13,451 nt of DNA from assembly GCA_947174735.1 (NCBI GenBank), contig CAMWKC010000031.1, positions 1 through 13,451 on the forward strand. The letters are read 5' to 3'. This stretch comes from an uncultured Porphyromonadaceae bacterium. Its GTDB lineage: Bacteria > Bacteroidota > Bacteroidia > Bacteroidales > Muribaculaceae. The notes under the pieces are model-generated. The model was not told the origin of the DNA, made no database searches, and saw only the letters and a program-made list of their open reading frames with translations. Shown here piece after piece: positions 6,642 to 13,451 of this stretch (position 1 is its first letter; each line of letters begins with the position of its first letter). The position numbers and the translations under genes are program-made.

Positions 6642-7013
6642 ATGAGCGCCTGGATTACAATTGCCCTGCTGGTAATATCCAACATTTTCATGACTCTGGC
6701 CTGGTATGGTCATCTTAAACTACAGGAGATGAAGGTAATAACCTCTAATACTCCCTTATATGTAGTTATATTTATCTCATGGGGTATCGCCCTGCTGGAA
6801 TATCTTTTCATGGTGCCCGCCAACCGTATGGGCTATCACGGCAACGGAGGACATTTTTCGCTTATGCAGCTCAAAGTGATACAGGAAGCTATAACACTTA
6901 CAATATTTACACTTTTTACCATCTTCTTTTTTAAGAACGAAACTCTACACTGGAATCACTTCGCAGCCTTTGTCTGCCTTATACTGGCTGTCTACTTCGT
7001 ATTCATGGATTGA
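6642..7013 (+). CDS. DUF486 (DMT-like) small membrane protein
   Basis: A 123-residue integral inner-membrane protein with four hydrophobic segments at about residues 4-22, 39-58, 82-99 and 105-122, the layout of the DUF486 family, which is distantly related to drug/metabolite transporters of the EamA/SMR type. Family-typical strings are GHLKLQEM, WGIALLEYLFMVPANRMGY, and LMQLKVIQEAITLTIF. Length is close to the family's usual 110-120 residues. The substrate is unknown; function as a dimer is inferred from four-helix SMR relatives. It stands alone between the tRNA and the polysaccharide operon on the same strand, with its own 139-nt upstream gap, and is probably a separate transcription unit with no link to the glycan genes. 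The start is the ATG at 6642, directly before the first membrane segment. Confidence 0.9.
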   Translation: MSAWITIALLVISNIFMTLAWYGHLKLQEMKVITSNTPLYVVIFISWGIALLEYLFMVPANRMGYHGNGGHFSLMQLKVIQEAITLTIFTLFTIFFFKNETLHWNHFAAFVCLILAVYFVFMD

Positions 7014-7050
7014 CAGCATTTTCCGGACTACTGAGTAGCTTGATACTCGC

Positions 7051-7081
7051 TTTGTTGTTTTCTAAAAAAATAGTAATTTTG
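7051..7081 (+). promoter_or_regulatory. Promoter of the polysaccharide operon
   Basis: TTTG at 7051-7054, a 19-nt spacer, and TAATTTTG at 7074-7081. This matches the Bacteroidota housekeeping promoter (TTTG–N19-21–TAnnTTTG) at every defined base. Transcription would begin near 7087-7090, leaving a leader of about 170 nt before the first glycosyltransferase gene. Confidence 0.78.
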
Positions 7082-7086
7082 CATTC

Positions 7087-7258
7087 CCGCCAAGAAGATA
7101 ATCTGATTAAGGAGTAGTATTGTCATATTGCTCACTATCTCCTGGCCACGCTGAGTGATAAGAGAAATTTCTGACTTCTGCAATTCATTTCAAAAATACC
7201 CGTTGATTAAATAGAAGTTAATTTCAACTACACTCTCTAAGTAATCATCAACTCATAT
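7087..7258 (+). other. Long structured 5' leader of the polysaccharide operon
   Basis: About 170 nt without a recognisable gene. Small inverted repeats are visible: AGGAGTAGT (7110-7118) with ACTATCTCCT (7134-7143, one bulged T); TCACT (7132-7136) with AGTGA (7154-7158), which overlaps the first and so would compete with it; palindrome AGAAATTTCT (7163-7172); and GTTGA (7202-7206) with TCAAC (7224-7228). The overlap of the first two pairs allows alternative folds. No known riboswitch class is recognised. Leaders upstream of Bacteroidales capsule operons are known sites of NusG-like antitermination, but no upxY-like gene is present in this window, so regulation here is inference. Confidence 0.4.
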
Positions 7259-8092
7259 ATGGCTACCATCTCTGTATTAATGTCGGTTTACAAATTTGAA
7301 AAAGCGGCAAATCTTAACCAATCTCTTCACAGCGTTTGGTCAGACCAGATTCTGAAACCTATTGAGATTATTCTGGTTGAAGATGGTCCTCTTACTAAGG
7401 ACCTGTATGGTGTCATTGATGAATGGAAAAAAGTATTAGGAAACAAGCTGGTTCTTCTGATGAACGAGGCCAATCTCGGCCTGACAAAATCTCTTAACAA
7501 AGGTATTGAGATAGCAAAAGGGGATTATATTGCCCGTATGGATAGCGATGATATCTCAAATCCTCAAAGATTTTACCGTCAGGCAACTTTTTTAGATGAA
7601 CATGATGATATAGACGTGGTAGGAGGAAGTATTCAGGAATTTAATCATAGCAACGAAAATATCTTTATACGTAAATTTCCTCTTGAAGCGCAGGAAGTGC
7701 GCAGATATATATGTAAAGCCTGCCCTGTAGCCCATCCTACAGTCATGATAAGGCGGCGGGTATTTGACGCAGGTAACCGATATAATGAGAAATTCAGAAC
7801 CAGTCAGGATATCGCCCTATGGTATGAGTTAGTAAGCAAGGGATACAAAATAGCCAATATAGACTATATAACATTAAAATTTCGTCGTGAAGATGATGTC
7901 TTCAAACGTCGCAGTACCGAAAAAGCTAAAGACGAGCTGATAATATATCTGAACGGAATAAAAAAATTGCACGGGCTATTCTCATGGAGATATATTTACC
8001 CATTAATGAGATACTTATTCCGTATAATGCCCACCTCTCTTGTTAAGACAATTTATGGAAGTACATTACGTAAGAAAGTTTTAAACAAATGA
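7259..8092 (+). CDS. Family 2 glycosyltransferase
   Basis: A 277-residue GT-A fold inverting glycosyltransferase that adds a sugar from a nucleotide donor to a growing lipid-linked oligosaccharide on the cytoplasmic face. Seen: N-terminal ISVLMSVYKFEKA, the nucleotide-binding ILVEDGP (38-44), NLGLTKSLNKGI (72-83), the metal-binding DxD-type motif RMDSDD (D95, D97, D98), and a QD pair at 183-184 (TSQDIALWYEL) in the position of the catalytic base. The C-terminus (about 230-277) is basic and amphipathic, suggesting membrane association. Donor and acceptor cannot be told from sequence. It is the first gene after the operon promoter and overlaps the next gene by 4 nt (ATGA), so the two are probably translationally coupled. 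Confidence 0.92.
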   Translation: MATISVLMSVYKFEKAANLNQSLHSVWSDQILKPIEIILVEDGPLTKDLYGVIDEWKKVLGNKLVLLMNEANLGLTKSLNKGIEIAKGDYIARMDSDDISNPQRFYRQATFLDEHDDIDVVGGSIQEFNHSNENIFIRKFPLEAQEVRRYICKACPVAHPTVMIRRRVFDAGNRYNEKFRTSQDIALWYELVSKGYKIANIDYITLKFRREDDVFKRRSTEKAKDELIIYLNGIKKLHGLFSWRYIYPLMRYLFRIMPTSLVKTIYGSTLRKKVLNK

Positions 8093-9141
8093 GAGTATTG
8101 GTCACCGGCAGTGCCGGCTTTATAGGTGCAGCTGTATGCCAGCGTCTGATTAAACAAGGAGATACCGTGGTAGGACTTGACAATATCAATGATTACTATG
8201 ACCCGGCTCTGAAATACGGACGTCTTGCCCGGCTCGGTATTCGCAAAGAAGATGTGACTTGGTATAAGTTTGCCAAATCCGTAACAGAAGAAGGATTCAG
8301 CTTCATACGCATGAATCTTGAAGACACCCAGGCTATGCAGATGCTGTTTGCTAACGGCGACTTCGATGTGGTGATTCATCTCGGAGCCCAAGCCGGTGTA
8401 CGCTATTCTATCACTAACCCGCATGCTTATATTGAAAGTAATGTTGACGGCTTTATAAACGTACTTGAGGGATGTCGTAACAATAATATAAAGCATTTAA
8501 TATATGCCTCGTCCTCGAGCGTATACGGATTAAATGGCCAGGTACCGTTTTCAGAGCATCATGGTATAGCGCATCCTGTAAGTCTGTATGCAGCCACAAA
8601 GAAGAGTAACGAACTTATGGCTCATGCCTACTCGAAACTCTTTGACCTTCCTACTACCGGTCTGAGGTTCTTCACTGTCTATGGACCCTGGGGACGGCCG
8701 GATATGTCGCCTTTTCTTTTTATGGACGCCATTCTACACAATCGTCCTATAAAAGTATTTAACAACGGTGACATGCTACGTGACTTTACCTATATTGACG
8801 ATATAGTCGAAGGGATTGTACGCATTATCAGCATTGTACCGCAAGGTAATCCGAATTGGAATGAAATGAATCCGGACCCGGCCAGCTCGCCGGCACCATA
8901 TAGAATATATAATATCGGTAACCAACAGCCTACACGTCTGCTGGATTATATATCCTGTATTGAAAAAGCGATAGGACGCGAAGCCAAAAAAGAATTTTTA
9001 CCCATGCAGGCCGGAGATGTCTACCAGACATACGCGGACTCATCGGCTCTTGCAGAAGCCACAGGTTTCACACCTCATACCGATCTGCAGTACGGTATCG
9101 ACTGTACTGTGTCTTGGTTCAAGAATTATTATAATCTGTAG
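8089..9141 (+). CDS. UDP-glucuronate 4-epimerase (NAD-dependent epimerase)
   Basis: A 350-residue extended short-chain dehydrogenase/reductase predicted to convert UDP-glucuronate to UDP-galacturonate. Visible: NAD-binding TGSAGFIG (6-13), acidic D31 after the second strand ([10 protein letters not shown]), [11 protein letters not shown] (98-107), the SSSSVYG strand (141-147), and the catalytic Y167-x3-K171 (YAATK). The string [19 protein letters not shown] is typical of the CapI/GAE group rather than of GalE, and the N-terminal [13 protein letters not shown] is also characteristic. Length is in the usual range (about 335-350). It lies 4 nt before a UDP-glucose dehydrogenase, which makes its substrate. 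GalE-type UDP-glucose epimerase activity is the main alternative, but is less likely from these motifs. Confidence 0.92.
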   Translation: MRVLVTGSAGFIGAAVCQRLIKQGDTVVGLDNINDYYDPALKYGRLARLGIRKEDVTWYKFAKSVTEEGFSFIRMNLEDTQAMQMLFANGDFDVVIHLGAQAGVRYSITNPHAYIESNVDGFINVLEGCRNNNIKHLIYASSSSVYGLNGQVPFSEHHGIAHPVSLYAATKKSNELMAHAYSKLFDLPTTGLRFFTVYGPWGRPDMSPFLFMDAILHNRPIKVFNNGDMLRDFTYIDDIVEGIVRIISIVPQGNPNWNEMNPDPASSPAPYRIYNIGNQQPTRLLDYISCIEKAIGREAKKEFLPMQAGDVYQTYADSSALAEATGFTPHTDLQYGIDCTVSWFKNYYNL

Positions 9142-9145
9142 CAGA

Positions 9146-10456
9146 ATGAAAAAATACAATATAGCAGTGGCCGGTACGGGCTATGTAGGTCTAAGTATAG
9201 CAGTACTCCTTGCACAACATAACAAAGTGACCGCAGTCGAGGTCATTCCTGAAAAAGTCGAAAAGATAAATAATCGGCTTTCCCCCATACAGGACGAATA
9301 CATAGAAAAGTATCTGTCAGAAAAAGATCTTGACCTGAAAGCCACGCTTAACGGAGCCGAAGCTTACAGTAACGCTGATTTTGTAGTTATTGCAGTACCG
9401 ACAAATTATGACCCGGAAACAAATTATTTCGATACTCATCACATAGAAGAAGTTATCGAACTGGTACTGTCGGTAAATCCTGACGCCGTAATGATAATCA
9501 AGTCTACCATTCCGGTTGGTTATTGCCGTTCGCTCTATGCAAAATATGCCGCACATGGCGTCAGGAAATTCAATCTTCTGTTTTTTCCGGAATTTCTACG
9601 CGAATCAAAGGCACTGTATGATAACCTATATCCAAGCCGTATAATTGCCGGCATTCCTAAAATTATCGACGACCCGAGATTTGCCGAAGAAAATAAAGCT
9701 ATATCGACTGTCACTGACACCTCACGTCTCGATGAAGCTGCACATACCTTTGCTGCTCTGCTGCAACAGGGTGCTGAAAAACGCGATATTGAGACACTCT
9801 ATATGGGTATAAAGGAAGCTGAAGCTGTCAAACTGTTTGCTAATACCTACTTAGCATTACGTATAAGCTATTTTAATGAGCTCGATACATACGCTGAAGT
9901 CAAAGGACTTGACACAGAGGCTATCATAAAAGGTGTCGGACTTGATTCACGTATAGGCACACACTACAATAATCCTTCCTTCGGATACGGGGGTTATTGT
10001 CTTCCTAAAGACACGAAGCAACTATTGGCCAATTATGCCCATGTACCACAGAACATGATGACTGCTATCGTTGAAAGTAACCGCACACGCAAGGACTTCA
10101 TTGCTGATCAGGTGCTGAAGTTAGCGGGATATTATTCAAGTAACAGTCAATATAGTTCTACCAGTGAGCATGTATGTACTGTCGGAGTATACCGTCTGAC
10201 AATGAAATCGAATTCTGATAATTTCCGTCATTCTTCCATACAGGGAGTAATGAAACGTATAAAAGCAAAAGGTGCTCAGGTAATAATATACGAGCCTACT
10301 CTTACGGACGGCAGCACATTCTTCGGTTCTAAAGTCGTAAATAATCTTGAGAAGTTTAAAGAACTTTCACACACCATAGTCGCTAATCGCTACGATTCCT
10401 GTCTGGATGATGTAGCCGATAAGGTCTACACCCGTGATATTTTCGGACGTGACTGA
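9146..10456 (+). CDS. ugd: UDP-glucose 6-dehydrogenase
   Basis: A 436-residue NAD-dependent enzyme that oxidises UDP-glucose twice to UDP-glucuronate. An open frame extends upstream to 9017 inside the epimerase gene, but the ATG at 9146 places the Rossmann motif AVAGTGYVG at residues 7-15 and leaves a 4-nt gap to the preceding stop. Key features: [14 protein letters not shown] (85-98), STIPVG (120-125), PEFLRES (148-154), lysine K229 in [11 protein letters not shown], and the catalytic C285 in [16 protein letters not shown]. It is close to E. coli Ugd over its whole length, including the ending [12 protein letters not shown]. It is longer (436 against 388) because of inserts near residues 171-195 and 318-332. 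With the epimerase it supplies UDP-GlcA and UDP-GalA to the locus. Confidence 0.96.
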   Translation: MKKYNIAVAGTGYVGLSIAVLLAQHNKVTAVEVIPEKVEKINNRLSPIQDEYIEKYLSEKDLDLKATLNGAEAYSNADFVVIAVPTNYDPETNYFDTHHIEEVIELVLSVNPDAVMIIKSTIPVGYCRSLYAKYAAHGVRKFNLLFFPEFLRESKALYDNLYPSRIIAGIPKIIDDPRFAEENKAISTVTDTSRLDEAAHTFAALLQQGAEKRDIETLYMGIKEAEAVKLFANTYLALRISYFNELDTYAEVKGLDTEAIIKGVGLDSRIGTHYNNPSFGYGGYCLPKDTKQLLANYAHVPQNMMTAIVESNRTRKDFIADQVLKLAGYYSSNSQYSSTSEHVCTVGVYRLTMKSNSDNFRHSSIQGVMKRIKAKGAQVIIYEPTLTDGSTFFGSKVVNNLEKFKELSHTIVANRYDSCLDDVADKVYTRDIFGRD

Positions 10457-10480
10457 TGTAGCATCGAAAGATACTGAGAT

Positions 10481-11347
10481 ATGGATAATAAGATTGGTGC
10501 CATCATGGTTCTGTACCGACCTGACATACAGCACACACTCAAGGCAGTTGAATCGCTCGTCGGGCAGGTAGACGAACTTTGTATAGTTGACAATACACCC
10601 GGACAATCCCAAAGCACAGCGTTCGCTCACTTACCATCTGTAAGCTACATTTATCTCGGAGATAACCGTGGACTGGCTGCCGCACAAAATGTCGGTATCC
10701 ATCATCTGGAATCACATAAAATCGACTACATTCTTTTTTCAGATCAGGATTCCCTTCCTCCGGCTGACATGGTGGGCCGTTTGCTCAAAGCTCATCATGA
10801 TCTTGAAAGCGCAGGTGTCAAAGTGGCGACAGTCGGACCTATGCCACGACAGCGCACCACAGGCAAACCTACTTTCGATAAGTGGAATCTTCGGTTTAAA
10901 AGAAATTTAGGAGGTATGGAAGTTATGTGTATGGACTATATTATCTCCTCCGGCTCACTAATGCGTGTTGCTACATTGGAACAGGTAGGACCGATGCTTG
11001 AATCTCTGTTTATAGATGGTATTGATTCGGAATGGTGCTGGCGTGCCGGTCATTTCCACGGCCTACAGTCTTTCATTATACCTGATGTAACAATGACTCA
11101 CATGATGGGTGAAGACACAGGTAAACAGCATAGTATCCGTATACCTACTCCCTTCAGAGTCTACTATCAGTTCCGCAACTATTTCAAACTGCTGGCCTAC
11201 CCCCATACGCCGACATGGTGGAAGGTCAAAAACGGCATCAAATACACTATTAAAGCGTTTTATTATCCTCTGTTTCTGAAGCCACGCGGTCAGTTTGCCA
11301 AAAGAATTGCAGCAGGGATACGCGACGGACTTAAATCATCGAATTAA
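10481..11347 (+). CDS. Rhamnosyltransferase-like family 2 glycosyltransferase
   Basis: A 288-residue GT2 enzyme of the RfbF/WbbL-like group, many of which transfer rhamnose from dTDP-rhamnose. Seen: N-terminal IGAIMVLYRPD with the VLYRPD motif, CIVDNTPGQ (34-42), LGDNRGLAAAQNVGI (59-73), the metal-binding SDQDS (D88, D90), and the C-terminal acceptor/base motif FIDGIDSEWCWRA (D179, D182, E184). The C-terminal part (about 215-288) has aromatic and basic amphipathic stretches, consistent with membrane contact. No dTDP-rhamnose synthesis genes (rmlABCD) are in this window, so the sugar donor is open. It lies 24 nt after ugd, is the last + strand gene, and faces the polymerase gene, 35 nt away, tail to tail with no clear terminator between. 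Confidence 0.9.
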   Translation: MDNKIGAIMVLYRPDIQHTLKAVESLVGQVDELCIVDNTPGQSQSTAFAHLPSVSYIYLGDNRGLAAAQNVGIHHLESHKIDYILFSDQDSLPPADMVGRLLKAHHDLESAGVKVATVGPMPRQRTTGKPTFDKWNLRFKRNLGGMEVMCMDYIISSGSLMRVATLEQVGPMLESLFIDGIDSEWCWRAGHFHGLQSFIIPDVTMTHMMGEDTGKQHSIRIPTPFRVYYQFRNYFKLLAYPHTPTWWKVKNGIKYTIKAFYYPLFLKPRGQFAKRIAAGIRDGLKSSN

Positions 11348-11382
11348 GCACACTGTATAAGAAATTCCCGCTTCAGACCGAG

Positions 11383-12633
11383 TCAGACCCGATAGCGATT
11401 GGAGCGAAAGGTAAAATGGCTGAAACAGAATGCCAGAAGAAGATAAAACATAATAGTGTACTGAGTAAATCGTCCTCCGTGCATATAGTAGAAAAAGCCC
11501 AGAAGCATAAACTCATAGTAAAACAGATAGGCTACAGCACGTGTCAGGGTAATGCGGCTTAAAGGACCTCGTTTCCAGAATGACAGAAAGAAGAAAATAA
11601 ACGCACCCACAGCTAACGCAACTGTATTGAAAAAGCCGACACGACGTACAAAAGTACCTACGAAAGTAGGAAACGTATTAAGAAAGAAGTCAGCTTTTAC
11701 ACGTTTGTTGAGAAAGTACATATCCACTTCCTCACGTGTTATTGACGGAAACAAAGAAGCTACAGTATCATAGCCAGCGTCAAAGAAGCGTTCATAACCG
11801 TAGCTGTAAAGGAAAAACTGTTCACCACCATATCTTAGCAGGGAGAAAAAAGCACCATACTGAGATTTTTCAAAACGGTCAAGAGTGATGGCCGTAAAAC
11901 CTACAAGTACTGCCGTCAGAACAAGACCTATAATTATAAATGTTTTTCTATGAGCACGAAAGTCTATGTAACGGCGCATAAGTATAAAACCCGCTAACAT
12001 AAAGAATATCCATCGTACAAAACCATCACGTCCGGCTATAGCCAGGTTATTGACAGCTATCGACAGAGTGCTGGCCAGAAGAAGCCATGTAAGAAGGTCA
12101 CGGCGGTCAAGATAAAAATAATAGTAATAAAAAAGAAAGGTTGCAATCCATGACAATTGCGGACCAAGTGAGAGGACGTAACCAAATGCACCGTATTTAT
12201 CCATATATATATTGGATATATCACCGGCAAGAAAGGCTTTACGAGCCGCAAGAAAGTCACTGTAAAGAAAGATTTGGGCAACATCGAATGAGGAGGCTAT
12301 CATTGATAGCACAGCCGGTATGGCCACACACCATGCAAAGGCATCAAGTCGTGACACATCAATATCGAAGTCATCAAGGTCAAACGTATTGCCATACTTA
12401 ATCAACGGATACATAAACAACCATAAAAGCAATATATGAGAAGCTACGGAACCAAAAGTAATACGTTCCGGAAACTTGATATATTCCGGATAGAAACCGG
12501 CGATACATAAGCAGCATATAGAGCCCAGGCAGTAGAGCATGATAAGAAACACACTCAGATTAAAACCGCATTTGCGGTAGTTCTCCAGTGCCCAGCATCC
12601 GAAGAATACAGTGTATAATGCTATCAGAGTCAT
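11383..12633 (-). CDS. Wzy-type oligosaccharide repeat-unit polymerase
   Basis: A 416-residue polytopic inner-membrane protein with about ten to twelve hydrophobic segments (for example near 1-18, 26-46, 62-80, 97-115, 155-178, 182-200, 205-220, 230-250, 335-352, 365-385 and 390-408). A large soluble loop lies near 253-333. The AGRDG at 200-204 after a transmembrane segment and the periplasmic loop rich in Tyr/Arg/Phe are typical of O-antigen/capsule polymerases, which join lipid-linked repeat units in the periplasm. Sequence in this family is very variable, so the call rests on topology, the AGRDG-type motif and context. Its start overlaps the upstream flippase stop by 4 nt (ATGA on the - strand), so Wzx and Wzy are probably coupled. 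An EpsG-like or ligase-like (WaaL) role is the alternative. Confidence 0.82.
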   Translation of the reverse strand: MTLIALYTVFFGCWALENYRKCGFNLSVFLIMLYCLGSICCLCIAGFYPEYIKFPERITFGSVASHILLLWLFMYPLIKYGNTFDLDDFDIDVSRLDAFAWCVAIPAVLSMIASSFDVAQIFLYSDFLAARKAFLAGDISNIYMDKYGAFGYVLSLGPQLSWIATFLFYYYYFYLDRRDLLTWLLLASTLSIAVNNLAIAGRDGFVRWIFFMLAGFILMRRYIDFRAHRKTFIIIGLVLTAVLVGFTAITLDRFEKSQYGAFFSLLRYGGEQFFLYSYGYERFFDAGYDTVASLFPSITREEVDMYFLNKRVKADFFLNTFPTFVGTFVRRVGFFNTVALAVGAFIFFFLSFWKRGPLSRITLTRAVAYLFYYEFMLLGFFYYMHGGRFTQYTIMFYLLLAFCFSHFTFRSNRYRV

Positions 12634-13451
12634 TTTTTGTCAGGTTGGGCGTCGGCCGGAGGCAGAGTGCGGTGACGCGCTATATAGATCAGTGTACGAA
12701 GGTCAGTTGAACCGGTAAGCCATGCAAGAGCTAAATACCATATAACACCAACGGTTATACCTACAATAAGTGATATTATATCATCAGTTATCAGAAAAAT
12801 AACACCTTTTATCACTACCCACATACTGAGTGTGTAAAGCAGCGAAGGGAATATGTCGCGCAACTGTCTTCGCAACCCCATTCCCAACAGGCGACCCGTG
12901 GCACCGGTATTTATGCATAAGGCTACCAGCGATGTGACTATCCCGCCACAGCACATGGCTATTATTCCAAACGGTACAGTAACGCAAAGTATTGCGATAC
13001 CTGCTATTTTCTTATAGATTTCAAGTTTTAGAAAAACTCCGCTTCGACCTGTAATCTGAAGCAGATTGAGATTAAGGGCATGTATGGGATACCACATCAT
13101 CTGGGCACATAATAAAGGCAGAAGAACAGCAGCAAAAGTCCATCGTTCACCTAATGCCAGACGTATAAGCGGATAAGCTACACCTGCAAGACCGCCCATA
13201 AGAGGAAATATACAGAAAGCGGCTATACGTATGCAACGGCTATAAGCAGCAATAAGACGCTCGCGGTCATTTTGTATAGTACACAACACCGGATAAGTCA
13301 CACGCTGGAGAATACCGGTGAAGTTAGATGACGGTAAATCAGCGAAACGCTGTGCATTAGTATAATATCCTAATACACCGGCAGAAAAAAAACGGCCTAT
13401 AACCAAAGGCCAACCCTGTTTATACAGGGTATCTATAATGCCGGCCACAGC
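12630..13451 (-). CDS. Wzx-type polysaccharide flippase, N-terminus beyond the window
   Basis: The C-terminal 273 or so residues of a polytopic membrane protein of the polysaccharide transport (PST/WzxC-like) branch of the MOP flippase superfamily, which moves undecaprenyl-linked repeat units across the inner membrane. The frame is open at the window edge and the usual length is about 480, so around 200 residues are missing; the GTG near 13448 is not a real start. Characteristic strings are LVIGRFFSAGVLGYYTNAQRF and LQRVTYPVLCTIQNDRERL, followed by several hydrophobic segments (near 72-95, 100-120, 150-185, 200-220, 228-245). The C-terminus is soluble and charged (ADAQPDKK). It is upstream of and coupled to the polymerase gene on the - strand; any promoter lies outside the window. 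Confidence 0.88.
   Translation of the reverse strand, partial: AVAGIIDTLYKQGWPLVIGRFFSAGVLGYYTNAQRFADLPSSNFTGILQRVTYPVLCTIQNDRERLIAAYSRCIRIAAFCIFPLMGGLAGVAYPLIRLALGERWTFAAVLLPLLCAQMMWYPIHALNLNLLQITGRSGVFLKLEIYKKIAGIAILCVTVPFGIIAMCCGGIVTSLVALCINTGATGRLLGMGLRRQLRDIFPSLLYTLSMWVVIKGVIFLITDDIISLIVGITVGVIWYLALAWLTGSTDLRTLIYIARHRTLPPADAQPDKK

Noticed and set aside
6418..7013. Possible integration site or mobile element at the tRNA
   Set aside because: No integrase, transposase or duplicate of the tRNA 3' end is visible in the window.
8053..8496. 147-codon antisense frame under the epimerase
   Set aside because: It overlaps two confident genes on the other strand, and its sequence shows no motif.
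9017..9145. Upstream extension of UDP-glucose dehydrogenase
   Set aside because: The extra 43 residues lie inside the epimerase gene and precede the conserved Rossmann N-terminus that starts at 9146.

Overview
The window looks like chromosomal DNA of a member of the Bacteroidota, most likely order Bacteroidales. The basis is threefold. The gene order bamA – (barrel protein) – ompH/skp – ompH/skp – murI is the usual Bacteroidales envelope-biogenesis cluster. Promoter motifs of the Bacteroidota type (TAnnTTTG at -7, TTTG near -33) precede several genes. All three signal-peptidase-I substrates seen start with Gln after the predicted cleavage site. A family such as Muribaculaceae is possible, but I cannot fix the family by eye. 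No mobile element, CRISPR array, rRNA gene or prophage is visible.

Region 1 (1-4289) is outer-membrane biogenesis. It holds the 3' part of bamA (the last three POTRA domains and the whole barrel), then a perfect 23-bp hairpin terminator, a small outer-membrane barrel protein, and two tandem paralogous Skp/OmpH periplasmic chaperones. The second chaperone gene has its own promoter at the stop codon of the first. A second hairpin terminator closes the block.

Region 2 (4290-6222) is a three-gene run: glutamate racemase murI (D-Glu for peptidoglycan), a DUF4465-type lipoprotein, and a 94-residue TPR protein whose start codon overlaps the lipoprotein stop codon.

Region 3 (6223-7258) is mostly non-coding or small. 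It holds a perfect 21-bp AT-rich inverted repeat, a promoter, tRNA-Leu(TAA) with a hairpin after it, a lone 4-TM DUF486 protein, and then a near-consensus promoter followed by a leader of about 170 nt with several small inverted repeats.

Region 4 (7259-13451) is a surface-polysaccharide locus. On the + strand, tightly packed, are a family-2 glycosyltransferase, UDP-glucuronate 4-epimerase, UDP-glucose 6-dehydrogenase, and a rhamnosyltransferase-like GT2. Facing them on the - strand are a Wzy-type polymerase and a Wzx-type flippase that runs off the end of the window. Together they predict a Wzx/Wzy-assembled glycan containing galacturonic acid, made by UDP-Glc to UDP-GlcA to UDP-GalA. The rest of the locus must lie beyond 13451.

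I see no clearly new biological system. The signals most worth checking are the 21-bp inverted repeat at 6269-6318, the leader before the polysaccharide operon, the Tyr/Asn-rich BamA loop, and the barrel gene inserted between bamA and skp.
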